DNA of 64,000 nucleotides from Paenibacillus nasutitermitis. Its GTDB lineage: Bacteria > Bacillota > Bacilli > Paenibacillales > Paenibacillaceae. Shown one piece after another: positions 33,786 to 42,239 of this stretch (positions within the stretch are counted from its first letter, which is position 1; each line of letters opens with the position of its first letter). A model generated the notes under the pieces. The model ran no database searches and was not told the DNA's origin. It saw nothing but the letters and a program-made list of their open reading frames with translations. The translations under genes and the position numbers were made by a program. Where the stretch lies: positions 1,269,275 to 1,333,274 of the forward strand of contig NZ_BMHP01000003.1 of the NCBI RefSeq assembly GCF_014641075.1, read 5' to 3'.

Positions 33786-35729
33786 TTAAAGGGCTTCTTT
33801 AATGACCTTTTTGTAATGGAACACGGATAATATCCCGAAAATCGAGTACAAAGCCGTGTAGAGGGCCATAACCATAAACATGGGCGTCCAAAGCTCTGTG
33901 CCAAACATAAACCATCCCGACTGGACGGCAAAATAGCTGTGGAATAAACCAACGACTAATGGAATCCCGAAATTAAAGACTTGTTTGATTTGAATCCCTT
34001 TTATCAAATCTCCCTGCGTGAAGCCAAGCTTCCGTAGAATCGTATAGCTCGCTTTTTCATCCTCACTCTCATCCATTTGTTTGAAGTAAAGAATACATCC
34101 CGATGTGATCAGGAAGGTAAGTCCCAGAAAACCAACGATAAACATGATAAGCCCCATATTTTCTTTCTGGGTGGTGCTCGTTTCAAGCTGGGAGTCATTG
34201 GCATGATTTTTAAAGCTCATCTTTTGAAAAATGTCATTGGCTGCTTGAACTTGTGCATGATCTGCAATATCAATTCCAATATACAACGAGTATTGTTTTT
34301 GAATCTTCGGGTCTAAATCCTTCTTCAAGCGCTCGAATACCGCCTCATCTACGATAGCAACGGGCAAGCCGCCATAGGTGAAATACCAGGATACGACGCT
34401 GTCTTTCTGCAGCCCTTGATATTGGTGCGGAATGACTTCATGTTGACTTTTCAGCTCGATTTGTCCTGAGCTTTTGAAAGCCATAACTTTCTGTAACATA
34501 TCATTATAGCCTGCAAAAATGGTTTCGCCTGGAGCAAGGTCGATACCTTCAACTGCCTTCTCACTAATAACAGGAAGAGTCATACTAGCCGGATCCACAT
34601 TCAAAGCATCCAGACTTGTACTCATAATGTTCTTCACATTGAAATTTGCCTGGAGAACCTCAATCGTGGTTTGCGTATACTTGATCTTACGCGCGGATAA
34701 GGCATCTTTAAATTTCTCTGCATCTTGAACACTCGTCATTGCAAAATCTGCCGGTACCGACTTCCTGGCTGATTCCTCCGAAGAATAATAAGCGATGTAG
34801 CTTAAAGATAATAAACCGATCGCAAGTGCAGACACGGTCGTAATGATCGTTAATAATACAGCGTTTGTTTTCATACGAAACATGATGGAGGAGAGGGAAA
34901 GCACCTCATTAATCGTTAAGTAGCCATTTTTCCTTTTTCGAATGATATTGAAAATAAAACGGACCGATCCTTTATAGAAGAGATAGGTTCCGATAATGAC
35001 AGATGCCAGAATCACTAACATCGCTAGAAAAAGCTCCATTATCGTTGAGAAATCACCGCTAAACAGCTTCGATGAAATGTAATAGCCCAGAATGATCAAT
35101 ATCATCCCCGCAATCCCGGTAAACATTTCAATGAAGGACACTTTCTTTATTTTTCCTTCTGAGCTGGATCGTACCCTAAACAAGGATAGAATACTCTGTC
35201 TCTTGATAAAGATATAATTCATTAGCATGATGCAGAGATAGATAACGAAGAATACAATCAGCGTCTGGATGAGGGCTTGGTAGGAAAATTGAAGAGAAGC
35301 GATCGCCTCGACACCGATAATCTTGAATAAGATCATGATGATTAACTTCGAGAAGGCAAATCCTACAAAGATTCCAAGCATTAATGAACCAAAATAAAGG
35401 ATAAAATTCTCCGCCGTAAGGATGCGGAATATTTTGTTTTTGGTCATCCCGATTAATTGGAATAACCCGATTTCTTTACTGCGCCGCTTAATAAAGATGA
35501 TATTGGCATATAAGAGAAAGATGGAAACAATCGCGACAAGCAAGACGGATGCGGCCTTAATGGATGCGGCTCCTTTAACGGAACCTTCCGTTGCATCCAT
35601 AGAGGGGTCATATTGCAGCGTGACGAATGCGAAATACAGAGCAGCGCTAAAGACTAAGGCGAACACATAGAGATAATAATTTTTCAGGTTCTTTTTGAGA
35701 TTGCGAAGCATGAGATGATTAATGCTCAT
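33786..35729 (-). CDS. BceB-type ABC permease, second copy
   Basis: This 647-residue permease is homologous in layout to the one at 21425: MSINHLMLRNLKKNLKNYYL, an FtsX-like N-terminal block with KRRSKEIGLFQLIGMTKNKI, a large extracellular domain (about 310-520) and a C-terminal FtsX block with ESEDEKASYTILRKLGFTQG. The ATG at 35729 overlaps the end of the ATPase gene. It is the transport and sensing partner of the ATPase at 35719 and the kinase at 36584. Sequence is clearly diverged from the first copy, so the ligand probably differs. Confidence 0.92.
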   Translation of the reverse strand: MSINHLMLRNLKKNLKNYYLYVFALVFSAALYFAFVTLQYDPSMDATEGSVKGAASIKAASVLLVAIVSIFLLYANIIFIKRRSKEIGLFQLIGMTKNKIFRILTAENFILYFGSLMLGIFVGFAFSKLIIMILFKIIGVEAIASLQFSYQALIQTLIVFFVIYLCIMLMNYIFIKRQSILSLFRVRSSSEGKIKKVSFIEMFTGIAGMILIILGYYISSKLFSGDFSTIMELFLAMLVILASVIIGTYLFYKGSVRFIFNIIRKRKNGYLTINEVLSLSSIMFRMKTNAVLLTIITTVSALAIGLLSLSYIAYYSSEESARKSVPADFAMTSVQDAEKFKDALSARKIKYTQTTIEVLQANFNVKNIMSTSLDALNVDPASMTLPVISEKAVEGIDLAPGETIFAGYNDMLQKVMAFKSSGQIELKSQHEVIPHQYQGLQKDSVVSWYFTYGGLPVAIVDEAVFERLKKDLDPKIQKQYSLYIGIDIADHAQVQAANDIFQKMSFKNHANDSQLETSTTQKENMGLIMFIVGFLGLTFLITSGCILYFKQMDESEDEKASYTILRKLGFTQGDLIKGIQIKQVFNFGIPLVVGLFHSYFAVQSGWFMFGTELWTPMFMVMALYTALYSIFGILSVFHYKKVIKEAL

Positions 35730-36480
35730 TGTGCACCCCGCCTAGTACACCCTGTGTTTTCATAATGTCTTTGAAGAAGGCTTGTCTGGTTTCTTCTCCT
35801 TTATTTAATTGGGTGTAAAGTTGACCATCTTTAATAAAGATGACCCGGCTGCAGTAACTGGCGGCTACAGGATCATGCGTAACCATAACAATCGTAGAGC
35901 TTCGTTTACGGTTTAATTCGCTCATTTTATTCAGTAAATCCGATGCGGATTTGGAATCAAGCGCTCCCGTAGGCTCGTCCGCGAATATAATACTCGGCTC
36001 ATGAATAAAGGCTCTTGCCGCGGAGGTGCGCTGCTTTTGGCCACCAGAAATTTCATTGGGGTATTTATTCCTCATCTCGTAGATCCCAAGCTCCGTCGCT
36101 ACCGCTTCAAACCTTTGATCCGCTTCTTTTTTTGGCGTCTTCGTAATGGATAACGGCAGAAGAATATTTTCCTTCACTGTCAGCGTGTCTAATAAGTTAT
36201 ACTCTTGAAAAATAAAGCCCAAGTGGTTCTTCCGAAATTCAGCTAATTGCTTTTCTTTCATGCCGGAGATTTCGGTTCCTTCAATCTTGATCGTGCCATT
36301 GCTAATCTTATCGATGGAGGAAAGAACATTGAGCAATGTCGTTTTCCCTGAACCTGATGCGCCCATGATACTGACGAATTCAGCCTTTTCAATGCTAATA
36401 TCCAGCCCCTTCAATACTTCTTGTTTATTAAATTTATTACCATAGCTCTTATGAATTTTAGTTGCTTCTAAAATGGCCAT
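35719..36480 (-). CDS. BceA-type ABC transporter ATPase, second copy
   Basis: ATG 36480 (GGAGTGTATCG upstream) is chosen; the longer open frame to 36612 runs back into the kinase gene. The 253-residue product has Walker A GASGSGKTT (40-48), Q-loop FIFQEYNLLD, signature EISGGQKQR, Walker B SIIFADEPTG and H-loop VTHDP. It overlaps the permease gene by 11 bases. Upstream is a perfect 12-4-12 inverted repeat that overlaps the kinase stop. Confidence 0.93.
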   Translation of the reverse strand: MAILEATKIHKSYGNKFNKQEVLKGLDISIEKAEFVSIMGASGSGKTTLLNVLSSIDKISNGTIKIEGTEISGMKEKQLAEFRKNHLGFIFQEYNLLDTLTVKENILLPLSITKTPKKEADQRFEAVATELGIYEMRNKYPNEISGGQKQRTSAARAFIHEPSIIFADEPTGALDSKSASDLLNKMSELNRKRSSTIVMVTHDPVAASYCSRVIFIKDGQLYTQLNKGEETRQAFFKDIMKTQGVLGGVHNEH

Positions 36481-36565
36481 ATTATCGATACACTCCCTTT
36501 TCTCAATAACCTTATTATAAAAGGGCCCGGCATTCTTATCCTTCGATTGAGCGAACAATACATAG

Positions 36566-36593
36566 AAGCATGTGACATTATTGTCACATGCTT
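36566..36593. promoter_or_regulatory. Perfect 12-4-12 inverted repeat, likely BceR-type operator (second module)
   Basis: AAGCATGTGACA (36566-36577) and TGTCACATGCTT (36582-36593) are exact complements around TTAT. Its core is GTGAC-N6-GTCAC, the same dyad as at 24210. It is centred about 99 bases upstream of the ATPase ATG and contains the kinase stop codon (36584-36586), so the operator overlaps the coding sequence of the preceding gene. A terminator role is unlikely because no T-run follows. Confidence 0.7.
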
Positions 36594-37588
36594 GTGATGC
36601 GAACGAATTCATTTTTTTGCGGGAAGGTTAAGGTGACCGTCGTTCCGGCTCCTGGCTTTGAATGGATATCGATCTGGATGAGCAATGAATCTGCAGCTTT
36701 CTTGGCCAGATACAGTCCCATGCCTGTTGCGGCATTGTCCTGGTGGATGGTGGTGGAGGTAAAGCCTCTATCGAATATACGCGGTAGATCCCTGGGGTCG
36801 ATGCCGCGTCCGGAATCGGCTACTTCAAGGACCGTTTGATCAGCCAGCCGGTAGCTGCGGATCGTAATATCGGCTGCATCACTGTATTTCACTGCGTTTG
36901 TTAAGAGCTGTCTGAGGATAAAAGCCAGCCACTTGGCATCACTTAGCACTTCCGGCACTTCTAATTGGATATCAAAGCCGATCCTCTTCTGGATACACCA
37001 GGATTGCAAGGTTTTAATTTCAGTAAAGAGGATCGTTTCCAACCCGGTCTGTTCGATATACAAGTCATTTTCTATAAACAGTATCCGCCTTTGATGGAGC
37101 TGTTGGTCGAGCAGGAGATGAATTCGCAGCCACTCATAAGTCAGATGTGTTTTCATTGTTTCGTCCTCTACGCGGTCAATCATGAGATGCATGGCTGTCA
37201 GTGGCGTCTTCACCTCATGAATCCAAGCCAGCAGCTCATCTTTCTCCTGTTCCAAAGCCGTTCGGTTCTGGGATGCAGACTGCTTCAGGAGTGCGGCCTG
37301 GCTGGCCATGCTTTTCTCAATGATATGTTCGAAGGGACTCTCAGGTATCGCGATACTTGTTAAGACAAGATTGTTGTCACTCTCTTCCAAGCTTTTGTAA
37401 AATCTGGTTTCCTTCTTGTAGCGAATGATTAAGAAGACCGAAAAAATAATCATCGACAAGAAGACAAGATAGAGAAGGGACGCAAGCGGAATGGCCGCAT
37501 CAAGGAAAGCAACAAACAATACGAAGAGCTGCAGGAGTATGAAAAGAAGGATCCAGCTGCGTCTTTCAACGAGATATGACTTAATCAT
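36584..37588 (-). CDS. Intramembrane-sensing histidine kinase of a Bce-like module, second copy
   Basis: ATG 37588 lies within the last codons of the response regulator (coupled); 334 residues, the same length as the first-copy kinase. It has two membrane helices (about 11-29 and 34-56), with a minimal loop, phospho-acceptor H124 in WIHEVKTPLTAMH, and ATPase motifs (RQLLTNAVKYS, DSGRGIDPRDLPRIFDRGF, ATGMGLYLA). BceS type. Its last codons lie in the operator dyad of the ABC genes, which are downstream on the same strand. Confidence 0.92.
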   Translation of the reverse strand: MIKSYLVERRSWILLFILLQLFVLFVAFLDAAIPLASLLYLVFLSMIIFSVFLIIRYKKETRFYKSLEESDNNLVLTSIAIPESPFEHIIEKSMASQAALLKQSASQNRTALEQEKDELLAWIHEVKTPLTAMHLMIDRVEDETMKTHLTYEWLRIHLLLDQQLHQRRILFIENDLYIEQTGLETILFTEIKTLQSWCIQKRIGFDIQLEVPEVLSDAKWLAFILRQLLTNAVKYSDAADITIRSYRLADQTVLEVADSGRGIDPRDLPRIFDRGFTSTTIHQDNAATGMGLYLAKKAADSLLIQIDIHSKPGAGTTVTLTFPQKNEFVRITSM

Positions 37589-38276
37589 ATGCATTCGCCT
37601 CTTCAACAGCCATATAACCTTGTCCGACCTTCGTTTCAATAAAACGTCCCAAGTCTAGCTCATCGAGACTTTTTCGCAAACGGTTCACATTGACGGTAAG
37701 CGTGTTATCGCTTATGAATCGTTTATCATCCCACAGTCCGTTGATCAGCTCCTCGCGGGTTACGATCTTATTCTTCTGCTCAATAAGCAGCTTCAATATA
37801 TACAGTTCATTCTTGGTAAGCTCAATCGCTCCTTTATCATTGATTACTGTATTTCGCTCATAATCCACCGTTGCGCCGCACCATGTTTTGAGCTCGATTG
37901 TGTTCGTGCTGTAATTGTATACACGCCTGAGAATCGCTTGGACTTTGGCAATGAGCACATCAAAATGAAAGGGTTTCTGGATATAATCATCCGCTCCAAG
38001 CTGCATGGACATGACCATATCCGTCGGGTGATCGCGAGAGGATAAGAATATAATCGGAATGTTAGAGTGGGCACGAATCATTCTGCACCAATGGAAGCCA
38101 TCGAATTTGGGCAATTGAATATCAATAATGACCAAATCAGGCTTAATCGCTGTGAACTCTTGAAGGACTGTACTGAAGTCATTAATCCCGTAAACATCAT
38201 ACGACCATTGTGCCAACCGATCCTTGATCTCATGGAACAGCGTCGTGTCATCTTCAATTAACAAGAGTTTAAACAA
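37581..38276 (-). CDS. OmpR-type response regulator of a Bce-like module, second copy
   Basis: This 231-residue protein starts at TTG 38276 (GGTGG seven bases before). The receiver has EDD at 8-10 and phospho-acceptor D52 in IIDIQLP, and the winged helix is at about 130-225 (VTREELINGLWDDKRFISDN, VNRLRKSL). It is first in a four-gene run RR-HK-ATPase-permease on one strand, unlike the first module, where RR/HK face the ABC genes. The ABC dyad at 36566 is its probable binding site. Confidence 0.9.
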   Translation of the reverse strand: MFKLLLIEDDTTLFHEIKDRLAQWSYDVYGINDFSTVLQEFTAIKPDLVIIDIQLPKFDGFHWCRMIRAHSNIPIIFLSSRDHPTDMVMSMQLGADDYIQKPFHFDVLIAKVQAILRRVYNYSTNTIELKTWCGATVDYERNTVINDKGAIELTKNELYILKLLIEQKNKIVTREELINGLWDDKRFISDNTLTVNVNRLRKSLDELDLGRFIETKVGQGYMAVEEANAYD

Positions 38277-38351
38277 AGGATTCCACCATACCTTTTCAAG
38301 TCATCTGAAGTCATTGTATAATAAAATCTTTTTGTGTGCTATTTGCACCAA

Positions 38352-38397
38352 AACGTAAAATGGCTTCGCCCTCCTGATCGCAAGGGGCAAAGCCATT
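38352..38397 (-). terminator. Terminator after the first five-gene sugar cassette
   Basis: On the minus strand ATGGCTTTGCCCC pairs with GGGCGAAGCCAT (one mismatch), then TTTTACGTTTT follows. It lies about 85 bases past the permease stop at 38479. Confidence 0.7.
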
Positions 38398-38478
38398 GGA
38401 TAAACGTCCTAAATTAAGAAGAAACGGCTGACGCCGTCCTCTGGCGGCGAAGTTCGATTCTTCCGTGCAAAACTGAAG

Positions 38479-39369
38479 TCAGCCCTTCACGCTGCCGAGT
38501 ACAATTCCTTTCATAAAATACTTCTGGAGGAACGGGTATACGGCCAGAATCGGAGCGGCAGCAATGAAAATCTGCGCCGATTTCAATGTGCGGTCGGATA
38601 CCTGGGACAACATTTTGAGCTCTTCCTGCGTGGCTGTTGTGAACAGGGACATATCGCGATTGACGATGATGGTCTGCAGATAAGTTTGCAGAGGATAGTT
38701 CTGCGGCGAGCTCATCAGAATCAGCCCGTCGAACCAGGAGTTCCAGTGCCCTACACAGGTAAAGAGCACGAGTGTCGCCAGAGCCGGCTTGGAGAGCGGC
38801 AAATAAATGCGGCTTAGAATGGTCCAATGGCCCGCTCCGTCGATGAAGGCCGATTCGCCGATCTCCTTCGGGAGCTGGCGGAAGAAGTTAAGCAGAATGA
38901 TGACGTTGAATACCGGCACCGCACCCGGCAGAACCAGCGCCCACACCGAGTCCAGCAGGCCAAGCTGCTTAATGGTCATGTACCAGGGAATAAGTCCCCC
39001 GCTGAAAATGATGGTGATAAACAGGTACCACGAATAAATATTACGCCCATACAAGTCACCGCGTTCCTTGGACAACGGATAGGCCGCTAAAATGGTTAAC
39101 ACCATATTGATCCCAACGCCGAGTGCTACACGCTCCAACGTAACAAGAAAGGAGGTGAGAAACTGCTTATTGTTCAGCGCATATTTATAGGAGCTTAGGG
39201 TAAAGTCGACTGGCCAAAGCGTTACCTGCCCGGCAGAAGCAGCCGTACTGCCACTGAAGGATACGGCAAGCACGTGGATAATCGGGAAAATACACAGCAG
39301 AGCACTGATGGATAGCAATAGATAATTTAACCCTTCGTATACTTTGCCGCCGAACGTTTGGTGATGCAT
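38479..39369 (-). CDS. YtcP-like sugar ABC permease, cassette B
   Basis: ATG 39369 behind AAAGGGGCGGG gives 296 residues; the longer open frame is spacer. There are six membrane helices, an EAA loop (IGESAFIDGAGHWTILSRIY) and the ending FLQKYFMKGIVLGSVKG. It is the last gene of cassette B (sensor 43639, regulator 42240, binding protein 40424, LplB-like 39386). It is clearly similar to cassette C's permease at 45675. Sugar import; substrate unknown. Confidence 0.93.
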   Translation of the reverse strand: MHHQTFGGKVYEGLNYLLLSISALLCIFPIIHVLAVSFSGSTAASAGQVTLWPVDFTLSSYKYALNNKQFLTSFLVTLERVALGVGINMVLTILAAYPLSKERGDLYGRNIYSWYLFITIIFSGGLIPWYMTIKQLGLLDSVWALVLPGAVPVFNVIILLNFFRQLPKEIGESAFIDGAGHWTILSRIYLPLSKPALATLVLFTCVGHWNSWFDGLILMSSPQNYPLQTYLQTIIVNRDMSLFTTATQEELKMLSQVSDRTLKSAQIFIAAAPILAVYPFLQKYFMKGIVLGSVKG

Positions 39370-39385
39370 GAAACCCGCCCCTTTG

Positions 39386-40336
39386 TCAGAAAATTCGATA
39401 GCCTGCGAATTTGGAGGCAAGCCTGTAACCCGTGACGATGAAAACAAACGATACGACTGATTTAAACAGCCCGACCGCGGTAGCCACGCCATATTGGCTG
39501 TTCAGCAAACCGATCCGGTAAACGAATGTATCCAGGATATCGCCGGTCTTGTAGACGACAGGGCTGTACAGGTTGAAAACCTGCTCGAAGCCTGCATTCA
39601 GCACATTGCCGAGACTGAGTGTCGCCATCAGTATAACGATGGGCATAATGCCTGGGATGGTAATATGCAGGACTTGGCGGAAACGGCTGGCTCCGTCCAT
39701 GACAGCAGCCTCGTAAAGCGACATGTTAATCGAGGTGATCGCCGCCAGATAAATAATCGTCCCGTAGCCGAACTCCTTCCAAACATCGGTAACGACCAGG
39801 ATATATGGGAATATTTTCTCATTTGCGAGAAAAAAGATCGGTTCGATTCCAATACCTTTCAGCATGAAATTGATAATGCCGTCGGTCGGGGACAAAATAT
39901 CGACCAGAATGCCCGACAAAATGACCCAGGATAAAAAGTGCGGAATATAAATCAGCGTCTGGATGGATCGTTTCACGAAGCTGCGGCGAACCATATCAAG
40001 CAATATCGCAAAGAGGACGGGCACGATTAGCCCGAAAATGATCTTGAGCAGCGCGATCAAGACCGTATTCCAGAGCACCTGCATCGTTTCCGGCATGGCA
40101 TAAACATAATCAAAGTTCTCAAGGCCGACGAACTTCGAGTTGAAGAATCCTTTTGTCGGATTGTAGTTCTGAAAGGCGATCAATATGCCCGCCATTGGAT
40201 AATAGCTGAAGACCGCAACCAGCAGAATACATGGGAGCAGCATAAGATGCATGGGAATCTGCTGCCTGAATTTCGCTATGGCACGCGCACGTTTGGTATA
40301 ACCGCCAGGTGGCGCCACGGTTTGTCTACTCGCCAT
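39386..40336 (-). CDS. LplB-like sugar ABC permease, cassette B
   Basis: The 316-residue permease starts at ATG 40336 behind AAGGAGTG. A basic N-terminus is followed by IPMHLMLLPCILLVAVFSYY, six helices and an EAA loop (LYEAAVMDGASRFRQVLHIT). It ends 17 bases before the YtcP-like gene. Closest local relative is the cassette C permease (46576), with shared FEQVFNLYSPVVY/FDQVFNLYSPSVY blocks. Confidence 0.93.
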   Translation of the reverse strand: MASRQTVAPPGGYTKRARAIAKFRQQIPMHLMLLPCILLVAVFSYYPMAGILIAFQNYNPTKGFFNSKFVGLENFDYVYAMPETMQVLWNTVLIALLKIIFGLIVPVLFAILLDMVRRSFVKRSIQTLIYIPHFLSWVILSGILVDILSPTDGIINFMLKGIGIEPIFFLANEKIFPYILVVTDVWKEFGYGTIIYLAAITSINMSLYEAAVMDGASRFRQVLHITIPGIMPIVILMATLSLGNVLNAGFEQVFNLYSPVVYKTGDILDTFVYRIGLLNSQYGVATAVGLFKSVVSFVFIVTGYRLASKFAGYRIF

Positions 40337-40423
40337 TGCCTCTACACTCCTTGTTCTATTAATAGCGGGCAGCCGGTTGGAGCATGCATTTCATCCCTCC
40401 AACCGGCTGCCTTGCTGTATTCT

Positions 40424-42133
40424 TTACTTGGCTGCGTTGACTTCTTTGGTAATGTCGTCCCCGCCAAGCTTCTTCCATTTCGCCACGTAAGCGTCGAACT
40501 CGTCGATGGGCGCCGATCCCATAATGATTTTCGTGAACGTCTCGTCGCGCATCTGGTTGAGTGTCGCTCCCTTTTGGGTAGCCGACTCCGTATCGGTTTT
40601 GATGTAGCCATTTTGCAGGAACAGATTATTCTTGTCGTAGTAATCGATCACGGTGAACGCGCTGTTATCGGGACCTGACCAAGCGTAGGCGCTCCAGAGC
40701 TTATTATCGCCAGCTTTGTGCTTCTCGATCTGCTCCGCGTTATCCTTGACCCAATAATTCTCCAAAACCGATTGGTCCTTATCGTTGAAATACTTATTTA
40801 CACTCTGATGGATAAACAGGTTCTGCTGCGGGTAGAACGATATCATAGCGGCCAATTCAAAGCTTTGATCCGGCGCTATTTCCTGCTCGCCGTTCTTGCC
40901 ATGATAAGCGGGATCGAAATCCGGGCTGATCGCCGGGTCTTTGGCATAGAAATAGTTGTAAAGCTTGATCGCCGCTTCCGGGTTTTTCATATTCTTATTG
41001 ACGACATAGAATGTACCGGCAGAGCCATTAATCATCGGCTTGGCAGGCTCACTGTCTGCCGAGACGATCGGGAATGCCTGCCAATCCGCTTTCGGATCCT
41101 TGTTCTTCGAATCTTGCAGCGGGTAGAATGGATTCCAATGCTGGCCAAACAGCATGCCGACTTTACCAGCCGTTAGCGACTCGGCGACCTTTGCGGTGTC
41201 TTTGACAGAAAATTCTTTGTCGATATATCCGTTCTTGTACATTTCCGCCACCTTGGCGAGCGCGCTCTTGATTTGAGGCTGTATGCCTCCAAAAACAAGA
41301 TTGCCCGAGCCATCGTCTATCCACCCGTTTACGTATCCGTGATAGCCTTCGAAGAATCCGTCAAGCACGGCAAAACCGCCCAATAGGTCCTTCAAGAGCC
41401 CAAGTCCGTAAGTGTCGCTCACTCCGTTCTGGTCCGGGTCATTTTTGGTGAAAGCCTCAGCGATTTTCATGACATCGTCCATGGTCTTTGGTGGCTCAAG
41501 ACCGAGATTTTTCAGCCAATCCGCCCGGATCCAAATCATCGAACCGCCATCAATGGCCCCATTCACATTAGGGAGGCCCATCAGTTTGCCATCCACAGTC
41601 GCCTGATTCAAACCGATGCTCTTGTCGGCTTCCATCATCTCCTTGGTGAAGTCGGAGGCGTACTGATCAAACAGCTTCGTGATATCCATGGCCACGCCAG
41701 AATCAACCAGCATCTTAAATTGACGCGCGGTGGCAGGGATAATGTCCGGCAAATCGTTTGCAGAAATGGCCACGTTCATTTTTTGCTCCATTTGTGCCCC
41801 TGGTACCGTCCAGAGATAGTTAATTTTGATACCCAAATCCTTCTCATAGCCGCGGGTCCATATGTTGTCATTCACTACATCCGGCTTGAGCGCGACAGCT
41901 TTCTGCACCTGATCGCTTAGGCCTTTCACCGATGTAATGGTAATCGGAGGGTCGTATTTGCCCTTCGCATCTTCCCCTTTAGCGGCGGCGTCGTTGTCCC
42001 CTGTATTATCGTCCGAAGTGTTGCTTGGCTGCGGCGTGTTGCCGCTATTCGTTGCCGTATTATTTCCGCAGGCCGCAAGAACCAGAATGGCAAATGTCAG
42101 CATAGCGATAAGGAGGATTTTGGTCTTTTTCAT
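40424..42133 (-). CDS. Extracellular sugar-binding lipoprotein, cassette B
   Basis: This 569-residue protein has a lipoprotein signal ending VLAAC (cysteine about 22) followed by a Ser/Thr/Asn/Asp-rich linker to residue 60. The mature domain is a family-1-like binding protein with the calcium-loop-like segment NDPDQNGVSDTYGLG. C-terminal KKLGGDDITKEVNAAK matches the cassette C protein (KKLGGDQITKEVNEWY). ATG 42133 lies behind AAAGGGG. A cre-like site is at 42194-42208, between it and the regulator gene. Confidence 0.93.
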   Translation of the reverse strand: MKKTKILLIAMLTFAILVLAACGNNTATNSGNTPQPSNTSDDNTGDNDAAAKGEDAKGKYDPPITITSVKGLSDQVQKAVALKPDVVNDNIWTRGYEKDLGIKINYLWTVPGAQMEQKMNVAISANDLPDIIPATARQFKMLVDSGVAMDITKLFDQYASDFTKEMMEADKSIGLNQATVDGKLMGLPNVNGAIDGGSMIWIRADWLKNLGLEPPKTMDDVMKIAEAFTKNDPDQNGVSDTYGLGLLKDLLGGFAVLDGFFEGYHGYVNGWIDDGSGNLVFGGIQPQIKSALAKVAEMYKNGYIDKEFSVKDTAKVAESLTAGKVGMLFGQHWNPFYPLQDSKNKDPKADWQAFPIVSADSEPAKPMINGSAGTFYVVNKNMKNPEAAIKLYNYFYAKDPAISPDFDPAYHGKNGEQEIAPDQSFELAAMISFYPQQNLFIHQSVNKYFNDKDQSVLENYWVKDNAEQIEKHKAGDNKLWSAYAWSGPDNSAFTVIDYYDKNNLFLQNGYIKTDTESATQKGATLNQMRDETFTKIIMGSAPIDEFDAYVAKWKKLGGDDITKEVNAAK

Positions 42134-42193
42134 GCCTGTTCCCCTTTAGTCATTATTTACAGTGGCCACTGTTTGTTTTCATTATAGAAAGAA

Positions 42194-42208
42194 TTAAAGC
42201 GTTTTCAT
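42194..42208 (-). promoter_or_regulatory. cre-like catabolite-repression site before binding-protein gene (cassette B)
   Basis: On the minus strand ATGAAAACGCTTTAA, a close match to the cre consensus WTGNAANCGNWNNCW (the final C/A positions differ). It is about 60 bases upstream of the start at 42133, so CcpA repression of the uptake genes is likely. Confidence 0.6.
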
Positions 42209-42239
42209 ATCATCATTTCTTTACGGGCCATTCATTTGT

